Below, piece after piece: positions 58,852-64,000 of a stretch of DNA of 64,000 bases. The notes under the pieces were generated by a model. The model was not told the origin of the DNA. It was given only the letters and a program-made list of their open reading frames with translations, and did not search any database. Numbering within the stretch: the first letter of the stretch is position 1; every line of letters starts with the position of its first letter. Where the stretch lies: contig JADKJM010000008.1 in assembly GCA_016721005.1 (NCBI GenBank), positions 62,001-126,000 of the forward strand. Reading direction: 5' to 3'. The DNA is from Flavobacteriales bacterium. Lineage in GTDB: Bacteria > Bacteroidota > Bacteroidia > Flavobacteriales_F > PHOS-HE28. Made by a program: the position numbers and the translations under genes.

Positions 58852-59267
58852 TTTCGCTCGATGATCAGGTTGGTGAGCCGACAGACCGCACACAATTCGC
58901 CTGCATCATTGTGTACCCGGATATCCCACACATGCATGGTACGTCCCGTGTGGACCAGTTCACCCGTGGCGACCACCGTTCCGGAACGCACTCCCTTCAA
59001 ATGGTTCACGTGTACTTCGATCCCTACCACCGTATGGGTCGCAAGGTCGGTGAGCAACGCGGAGCCCATGCTTCCCAGCGACTCGGCCAGCACAGCTGTG
59101 GCCCCGCCATGCAACAGGCCTGCGGCTTGATGCGTGCGCTCGTCCACCGGCATCGTTCCGCAGAATCGACCCTTGTCATCCACGTGGAACCGGATGCCGA
59201 TATGTTCGACCAAGGTGTGCGGGCACATGTCATTGGCCTGGTCGGCTTGGGAAGAGATGAAGGACAT
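58848..59267 (-). CDS. menI: Hotdog-fold PaaI-family thioesterase, likely DHNA-CoA thioesterase
   Basis: A 139-residue 4HBT/PaaI-type thioesterase. The signature GLLHGGATAVLAESLGSMGS with the catalytic Glu, VHVNHLKGVRSGTVVATG and TGRTMHVWDIRVHNDAGEL match YdiI/MenI and related hotdog enzymes. Being the first gene of the menaquinone operon, hydrolysis of DHNA-CoA is the most likely role, filling the step after MenB. Generic PaaI-like thioesterase function cannot be fully excluded. Start at 59267; the frame upstream overlaps the regulator promoter area. A perfect -7 box TACTTTTG lies 16 bases before it. Confidence 0.75.
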   Translation of the reverse strand: MSFISSQADQANDMCPHTLVEHIGIRFHVDDKGRFCGTMPVDERTHQAAGLLHGGATAVLAESLGSMGSALLTDLATHTVVGIEVHVNHLKGVRSGTVVATGELVHTGRTMHVWDIRVHNDAGELCAVCRLTNLIIERK

Positions 59268-59283
59268 AAGGAGGCTATGCCGC

Positions 59284-59291
59284 CAAAAGTA
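59284..59291 (-). promoter_or_regulatory. Candidate menaquinone-operon -7 element TACTTTTG
   Basis: Perfect 8-base match to TAnnTTTG on the minus strand, ending 16 bases before the menI-like start. Nothing like TTG was found at -33. It is back to back with a plus-strand candidate at 59301-59308. Confidence 0.5.
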
Positions 59292-59300
59292 GCCGCAGAC

Positions 59301-59308
59301 CATCTTTG
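59301..59308 (+). promoter_or_regulatory. Candidate -7 element CATCTTTG for the response regulator
   Basis: CATCTTTG differs from TAnnTTTG only at the first base and ends 8 bases before the regulator ATG; near-leaderless position. Confidence 0.35.
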
Positions 59309-59316
59309 CACCGACC

Positions 59317-60012
59317 ATGGAAAAGAGGCGTATCCTGTTGGTGGAGGACGAACCCGCGTTGCGAGGCACGTTGAAGCTGAACTTCGAGATGGATGACTAC
59401 GCCGTGACCACGGCCTCTTCCGGCCCTGAGGCGCTTGAACGCATGCGCGGTGCGCGATTCGACCTGGTGGTGATGGATGTGATGCTTCCCGGTCTGGATG
59501 GCTATGCAGTGGTGGAGACGGTTCGGTTGGAAGGGGACACCACCCCCGTGCTCTTCCTCACCGCCCGGAATGCCCCATCCGATCGCGTCCGCAGCCTCAC
59601 CGCTGGCGATGATCACCTTGGGAAACCCTTTGAACTGGACGAATTGCGGCTTCGGGTGGGGAAACTCATCCAACGCCGGATCGTGGATCCGGGTCATGCA
59701 CAAGAGCAGTTGATCTTCTCCTTTGAAGGGAACAGGTTGGACTTCGGCCGCTACGAGGCGACCGGTTGGAACGGAAGAACGCATGCGTTGAGCCAGCGTG
59801 AAGCCATGCTCTTGAGGCTGCTGGTGGAGAAGTCCGGGCAAGTGGTCTCCCGGGAGGAGATCCTTCAGAAAGTGTGGGGCTACAACGTGTTCCCGACCAC
59901 CAGGACGGTGGATAATTTCATCGTGGCCTTCCGGAAGTATTTTGAACGGGATCCACGGTCGCCTAGGCACTTTCTCAGCATTCGTGGCGTGGGGTATAAG
60001 TTCGTTCCATGA
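59317..60012 (+). CDS. OmpR/PhoB-type response regulator, no kinase nearby
   Basis: A 231-residue two-domain regulator. The receiver has RILLVEDEPALRGTLKLNFE, the phospho-acceptor Asp54 in LVVMDVMLPGLDGYAVVE, and Lys103 in DDHLGKPFELDELRLRVG. Compared with the common pattern G-L-x-x-G-A-D-D-Y-L, one residue after the Gly is missing (SLTAGDDHL), just before the conserved Lys. The C-terminal winged helix (LSQREAMLLRLLVEKSGQVV, SREEILQKVWGYNVFPTTRT, RDPRSPRHFLSIRGVGYKFV) is standard. No histidine kinase is next to it; the men operon diverges from it and a T9SS gene follows. Confidence 0.88.
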   Translation: MEKRRILLVEDEPALRGTLKLNFEMDDYAVTTASSGPEALERMRGARFDLVVMDVMLPGLDGYAVVETVRLEGDTTPVLFLTARNAPSDRVRSLTAGDDHLGKPFELDELRLRVGKLIQRRIVDPGHAQEQLIFSFEGNRLDFGRYEATGWNGRTHALSQREAMLLRLLVEKSGQVVSREEILQKVWGYNVFPTTRTVDNFIVAFRKYFERDPRSPRHFLSIRGVGYKFVP

Positions 60013-60122
60013 ATTTTTTCGGGTGACTGGCAACCCATTTCCAGACCTGCCGTCTTTCCCACAACCAAGGCCCTCTTCCTGGTCTTGGGCTGGTTCCAAT
60101 CATTCCTTGCAGGTTTGCCGCG

Positions 60123-60146
60123 CAGGGGTCCCATCCGGGGCCCCTG
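60123..60146 (+). terminator. Possible intrinsic terminator after the regulator
   Basis: A 10-bp stem with one T.G wobble and a 4-base ATCC loop, then a weakly T-rich stretch. A second weaker hairpin precedes it at 60065-60088. No strong U-tract, so tentative. Confidence 0.4.
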
Positions 60147-60196
60147 TTCGGTTTCCGGGTGGTTTGTAACGCACGGAACCCGGTGGATAAAGGGTG

Positions 60197-60228
60197 TTGC
60201 ACTTTACCATTAGGTAGGTCTATCTTGC
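60197..60228 (+). promoter_or_regulatory. Candidate promoter TTG-N21-TATCTTGC
   Basis: TTG at 60197 and TATCTTGC at 60221-60228 are separated by 21 bases, the same spacing as the 11.1-kb promoter. It lies 48 bases before the T9SS gene start. The -7 box is imperfect (last base C). Confidence 0.45.
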
Positions 60229-60276
60229 GGCGGCTCGATCATGGATGCGTGTGGTCCGGCATAAAACAAGAACACC

Positions 60277-61053
60277 ATGAAGCTTTCGAATACCCTCGGA
60301 TCGTTGCTCATCACGAGCACCATGCTGGCACCCGCGGCCGCAACAGGACAGGATCAAGTGGATGTTGGATTGTACCGCAATGGCGACCGGTTGGAAGTAC
60401 GGGCCCGGCCAGCGTCCAACTTCAATGGCATTTTCTCCAGCTTGGTGTTCACGGTGCGTTGGGATCGCTCCTCGGGAGCCAACTTGGGCACGATAGCTCA
60501 AGAAGGTGCTATGGCCACCGGCATTCCGGTTGTCCGCTCCGGTGGTGTTCACGTGGATGGCACGTTCAATTATCAGGTGTACGCCGGTTTCGGGATCACC
60601 CCTTTGGTGGATCTGGATGCCCGCATGGAGGCCGGTAAGGAAGTGGTGATCGCCTCGATCCCGGTGACGGGTAAGGGTGAATTCGAATTGATGAACGATG
60701 CGTGGACGAACCAGACGGCCAACAACGGCAACTACTATGTATCGCTCGGTGGCCTTGATCGCACCGGTATCATCTTCAAAGGCCTTGCTTCCGCAGAAGA
60801 GGACGGCAGCGTCATCATCCAGCCGAACCCGAACAACGGGGTCTTCACCTTCCAATTCTCGAACAGCACGCCAACCGATGTGACCGTCGAGATCATCAAT
60901 ACACTCGGCCAGGCTGTGTTCAATGAGACCGTCCGTGACTTCCAAGGCACCTACCGAAAGGAGATGGACCTCACGTCCATGGGCAGCGGGGTGTACTACC
61001 TCAAGCTGAAGCGGAACGGCGAAACGACCTCCTACAAGATCGCATTCCGTTGA
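60277..61053 (+). CDS. Secreted T9SS type A protein, ~180-residue beta domain
   Basis: A 258-residue exported protein with a signal peptide (LGSLLITSTMLAPAAATGQ). The mature part (VDVGLYRNGDRLEVRARP, then NGIFSSLVFTVRWDRSSG and ITPLVDLDARMEAGKEVV) reads as one cohesin- or Ig-like beta-sandwich; I recognise the pattern from other Bacteroidota secreted proteins but no named family. The type A sorting domain occupies about 185-258: IQPNPNNGVFTFQFSNST, EIINTLGQAVFNETV, MGSGVYYLKLKR and the end SYKIAFR. It has its own promoter and terminator. Partner and function unknown. Confidence 0.82.
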   Translation: MKLSNTLGSLLITSTMLAPAAATGQDQVDVGLYRNGDRLEVRARPASNFNGIFSSLVFTVRWDRSSGANLGTIAQEGAMATGIPVVRSGGVHVDGTFNYQVYAGFGITPLVDLDARMEAGKEVVIASIPVTGKGEFELMNDAWTNQTANNGNYYVSLGGLDRTGIIFKGLASAEEDGSVIIQPNPNNGVFTFQFSNSTPTDVTVEIINTLGQAVFNETVRDFQGTYRKEMDLTSMGSGVYYLKLKRNGETTSYKIAFR

Positions 61054-61072
61054 TCGGGATCGAATGATCGTT

Positions 61073-61096
61073 GAAAGGGGGCTTCGGCCCCCTTTC
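61073..61096 (+). terminator. Intrinsic terminator with TTCG tetraloop
   Basis: A perfect 10-bp stem (GAAAGGGGGC and complement) capped by TTCG and followed by TCTTTTC, 20 bases after the T9SS stop. The reverse strand has no strong T-tract but may also end the convergent nuclease gene. Confidence 0.88.
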
Positions 61097-61101
61097 TCTT
61101 T

Positions 61102-63828
61102 TCAGGGCACGCAATAGGAGCACCACTCGCTCTCCGGGTGGTGCTGGAAAGCCGTTGCCGGATCCATGATCTCTGCGACCAATTGCTGGATCACTTCGCC
61201 GATCCCTTCGAGATGTTCGCGAAGGAACAGGTTCGAGCCTTCCACGGTCAACCAGATCCCGGACGAACCTGATGGTGTGCGCAGCGGGATGATCCCGGTC
61301 CGAAGGGCGTGGAGGTCGGCATTTTCTTGGAAGACCATGTATGCGTACATCAAGAGTTGCAGCGCGTATCGGTGTTTCCGTTGGATCGATCCCCGATCCA
61401 ATTCTGCTAGCTTCAGGTCCGTTTGTCGAACACTGCCCGTCTTCAGATCCAGCAAGTGAAGTACGCCATCGCGCGTTTCCATGCGGTCGCACTTGCCGTT
61501 GATCCGCGTGCCATCGGGAAGAACACCGTTCAGTACTTTTTCAAGGCCCACCGGAACGCTGACCTCTTGCTCCACGCGTACCGCTTCGGTCCGCAGATAC
61601 CGGTTCAAGGCGTCCGTTGCCATGCCCGTCCGTAAGTGATGATCACCGGTGCGAAGCATCGAAGGGGGGATCTCCTTGCTCAATTCCAATAGGAGTTCCG
61701 CCTTGATCCTGCTACTCGCTGCGAGCAGATCCTCCGCGAGGAGCACCTTTCCCAAGGCTGGCTTGTACGCGCGTTCCAGAACAGCATGGACCGCGCTCCC
61801 GAGAACATCACTCCCCAGTTCGGTCGTTTGCTTGTTCGTGTCCTTCAGACCAAGAACATACTTGAAGTAGAAGTCCAGCGGACATTGCACCCAGGTTCCG
61901 ATGGCAGAAGGTGAAAGGCCTTTCTTCCGCAATACGTCCAGACGCTCCAGTACTGGTTCACTCTTCCGCACGCTGATCGGTGGACTTCTCCGATCGGATG
62001 GCGGAACATGCAGCGAACGATGGCCGATCACCGTGTGACCGATCGGAACAAGGTCATGTTCCCATTGGGCGATGAAGCGCGTGGGTGCTGCGGATCCATC
62101 GGCACCGGTGGAGTGGACCAGGCAGACCCGTTCTGCACAATGAAGCAGCCGGTGAACGTGATAACTCGTGATGGCCTCACCATCCGCCCGAAGCGGAAGA
62201 TGATAATGCCTGCGAAGTTCGAAGGGGATCCAACTCTGTGGCGGCTCGCTTCCGCCCAGCACACCTTCATTGGCACCGAGTACGAGCACGTGTGCGTGGT
62301 CGAGTGCACGTGTTTCGAGCAGTCCCATGATCTGCAAGCCTGACAAGGGTTCACCAAAAAGCGCCAACCGACGGCCGCGCAGCGCACGTTCCCGGATCGC
62401 GGCATAGGTCGCGGGATCCACGGAGTTCCGGCCATTGACCACCAGCGATCGGGAAAGTTCCTGTTCCGCCTTGGCGAGTTGATACAGTTGTTCGGTTCCG
62501 AGGCGATCACCGCGTTGGACGGATGCGGCCCATGCGATCACCGCTTGGACCCCGAGCGAAGGCTCTTCGTGCAAGGCAGATCTCACCACATTCATGAGGT
62601 GCCCACGATCATCAATGGATGCGTCGCTCAGGAATTGCTCCCATCGGGGAATGGAGATCGCTGCGTCGGTGATCCCGTTCAGGATCTCCACCACGCTATC
62701 GGTAGCAGCCCCGCGGTTCAGCAGCGGATGCATCACCAACGAAGCGAGTTCCCTTAGCGGAACAGCGCCCATCCCACGAGCTACAATGGCCAGTTGAAGA
62801 AAACGCTCCACCAGGCCATGGACCGGTAACGTATCCAACCGGATGCCCATGGTCACGTTCACCGTTCCGGAGTCCTTGGGTAGCGCGTTCAGCAATGGCA
62901 GAATAAGGTTCTCATCCGCGAGGATCATGACCGCATCCTTACGTTGTGCGTCGGTCAGGTCCTTGATCCACGCAGCAGCCACATGCACGGCTGCCATGTC
63001 GTTTGCTACGGTCACGACGTCGATCTCTCGTCGGAGCTCAAGAATGTCGTTTCGCACCGGTATTGATCCAGCCCCAAGGACATGCATGGATGGTCGGACG
63101 AATTTTCCGGCCTCGTGCTCCTGATCAGCGAGGTAATAGGAATCCACATCCCATGCGAAGTTGGCAAGGCCTTGCCCGGAGAGTGACCGGAAGGTCGCTT
63201 CCGCAGCGGGTTCCAGCGCGTTCAAACCAGCGATCCACACCTGCCGCCACGGGAGCTGAAGATCCGCATTCGCAGCGCGTTCCGCAGCCAAGCGAGCGAT
63301 CGAGCCGGATGTGCCGATGCCTCTTTCGGTCATCAGCTCGTTCATCCTGCGATGCAATTGCCCCAGGCGCACCCATTGCTCCCGTGCCGATCGTTGCGAT
63401 GGACTGAGTTCCTTGCTCGCCAGAAAACTCCAGTCGTCCAGTTCGTGGTACGCCAGCAGGTCCCGGTATACTTCATCGAGATCAAGCAGGTGCGCATCGA
63501 TCTCGCTCATATCACGCAACGTGGTCGGCGCCCACCGAAGGAATTCCGCCAAGGACTCCGCATCGGCACCGGACAGATCGCAGTGTGCGCGGTGCAGGAG
63601 CACAAGGATCTCAATGGGATCCGCCTCTCGAAGCCCCGCAATGCGCAAGAGGAATTCGCCGGGATCCATGATCTCCGGACTCCACAACGCGGTGCCGGAA
63701 GCTTCTGCCAGATACTTTCGCAGGTACAAGCCGGCCCTCCGACCGGGTAGCACTACCGCGACATGCTCCAATTCGTCGCGATGGCGCGCCAACAGGGTTT
63801 CGGCCAATTGTTTCAGGAAGCGCGCCAT
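61102..63828 (-). CDS. AddB-like PD-(D/E)XK nuclease / inactive-helicase repair protein
   Basis: A 908-residue protein. Residues 1-600 look like the RecC/AddB-type helicase-fold (for example HVAVVLPGRRAGLYLRKYLA, ALDHAHVLVLGANEGVLGGS, SWIPFELRRHYHLPL) without good Walker motifs. A C-terminal PD-(D/E)XK nuclease domain has LSPSAIGTWVQCPLDFYFKY, INGKCDRMETRDGVLHLLDL and DLKTG, giving D...DLK. AddB proteins hold a 4Fe-4S cluster by one Cys before the domain and C-x2-C-x5-C at the end; here the first Cys (VQCPL) and C-S-Y-C remain, but the chain stops two residues later, so the fourth Cys is absent. The expected partner AddA is not in the window. Confidence 0.82.
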   Translation of the reverse strand: MARFLKQLAETLLARHRDELEHVAVVLPGRRAGLYLRKYLAEASGTALWSPEIMDPGEFLLRIAGLREADPIEILVLLHRAHCDLSGADAESLAEFLRWAPTTLRDMSEIDAHLLDLDEVYRDLLAYHELDDWSFLASKELSPSQRSAREQWVRLGQLHRRMNELMTERGIGTSGSIARLAAERAANADLQLPWRQVWIAGLNALEPAAEATFRSLSGQGLANFAWDVDSYYLADQEHEAGKFVRPSMHVLGAGSIPVRNDILELRREIDVVTVANDMAAVHVAAAWIKDLTDAQRKDAVMILADENLILPLLNALPKDSGTVNVTMGIRLDTLPVHGLVERFLQLAIVARGMGAVPLRELASLVMHPLLNRGAATDSVVEILNGITDAAISIPRWEQFLSDASIDDRGHLMNVVRSALHEEPSLGVQAVIAWAASVQRGDRLGTEQLYQLAKAEQELSRSLVVNGRNSVDPATYAAIRERALRGRRLALFGEPLSGLQIMGLLETRALDHAHVLVLGANEGVLGGSEPPQSWIPFELRRHYHLPLRADGEAITSYHVHRLLHCAERVCLVHSTGADGSAAPTRFIAQWEHDLVPIGHTVIGHRSLHVPPSDRRSPPISVRKSEPVLERLDVLRKKGLSPSAIGTWVQCPLDFYFKYVLGLKDTNKQTTELGSDVLGSAVHAVLERAYKPALGKVLLAEDLLAASSRIKAELLLELSKEIPPSMLRTGDHHLRTGMATDALNRYLRTEAVRVEQEVSVPVGLEKVLNGVLPDGTRINGKCDRMETRDGVLHLLDLKTGSVRQTDLKLAELDRGSIQRKHRYALQLLMYAYMVFQENADLHALRTGIIPLRTPSGSSGIWLTVEGSNLFLREHLEGIGEVIQQLVAEIMDPATAFQHHPESEWCSYCVP

Positions 63829-64000
63829 GGAAGAGGGGGAAGATAATTCGCACGCTGTTGCAGGCTCCGGAATGGGCTTTCCGCAGTTCCGCCGATTGAA
63901 CGGAGCACCGCATTACTATCGGATCGACGGACCGGGCCGATTCACCGAGGTCCAAGTGGTCGGTGGGCGTTACGTGATCCACGAGGTACTGGCAAAGGCG
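63827..64000 (+). CDS. Conserved-looking protein of unknown function, 3' truncated
   Basis: The frame opens with ATG at 63827 (overlapping the nuclease gene start by two bases, divergent) and is still open at the window end after 58 codons. It reads MEEGEDNSHAVAGSGMGFPQ, then FRRLNGAPHYYRIDGPGRFT and EVQVVGGRYVIHEVLAKA. I recognise this as similar in feel to short conserved Bacteroidota proteins of unknown function, but no name. Regulation and length unknown because the end is missing. Confidence 0.5.
   Translation, partial: MEEGEDNSHAVAGSGMGFPQFRRLNGAPHYYRIDGPGRFTEVQVVGGRYVIHEVLAKA

Noticed and set aside
60065..60088. Hairpin CCAAGGCC/GGTCTTGG after the response regulator as the main terminator
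   Set aside because: Eight-bp stem with a wobble and no T-tract; the hairpin at 60123 is slightly better, and neither is strong.
1..64000. CRISPR arrays, rRNA and tRNA genes
   Set aside because: I looked through the intergenic sequences and saw no regularly spaced direct repeats with spacers and no cloverleaf-like or rRNA-like segments. A tRNAscan or CRISPR search would settle it.

Overview
The window reads as chromosome of a GC-rich member of the Bacteroidota, most likely Flavobacteriales-like. The evidence is several secreted proteins ending in type IX secretion (T9SS) sorting domains, families typical of that phylum (DUF4783, DUF4834, two-component-propeller sensors, YfhO), a full menaquinone cluster, almost no Shine-Dalgarno sequences, and -7 boxes of the Bacteroidota form TAnnTTTG (here mostly TAnnTTyG). 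No rRNA, tRNA or CRISPR array was seen.

Layout. 1-8 kb: a truncated GIN-domain protein, a seven-PKD secreted protein, a ribosome hibernation factor, an HI0933-family flavoprotein and a coupled PhyH dioxygenase/SDR pair. 8-13.5 kb: a one-piece sensor adenylate cyclase (propeller, Y_Y_Y, transmembrane segment, class III cyclase), a small DNA-binding-like protein and a DEAD-box helicase with a glycine-rich repeat tail. 13.5-23 kb: a first envelope-glycan region (YfhO, two GT4 glycosyltransferases, a Wzx-type flippase, a methyltransferase and a broken one) plus two secreted proteins. 24-30 kb: an M1 peptidase with a barrel-like C-terminal half, a BrkB-like membrane protein, nadC, a DUF4783 protein and rlmH. 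30-42 kb: a second glycan cluster (five glycosyltransferase-type proteins, a Wzy-like membrane protein, an epimerase, a second flippase, an FkbM methyltransferase), with rdgB and ddl.

42-48.6 kb is an accessory block: an 800-bp intergenic region with a possible small transcript and a (CT)11 tract, two T9SS proteins (one with an S74 chaperone domain), and a nested pair of insertion sequences. A 1,126-bp IS30 element sits inside an IS110-family transposase gene; removing it together with one 5-bp target duplication restores the IS110 frame. Both transposases also carry single-base frameshifts.

48.6-52.8 kb: a PASTA protein, a T9SS protein and an RluA-family pseudouridine synthase overlap head to tail. 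52.8-59.3 kb: a menaquinone operon on the minus strand, in order hotdog thioesterase (menI-like), menF, menD, menA, menC, menE, then a small membrane protein; most junctions are translationally coupled. 59.3-64 kb: an orphan OmpR-type regulator, another T9SS protein, an AddB-like PD-(D/E)XK nuclease and the start of one more gene.

The most unusual points are the nested, multiply frameshifted insertion sequences and the IS110 leader where a bridge RNA would lie; the possible orphan small transcription unit at 42.6 kb; recurrent -7 boxes so close to start codons that leaderless transcripts are predicted; and the S74-plus-T9SS protein. All calls come from reading the sequence by eye; no database search was run.
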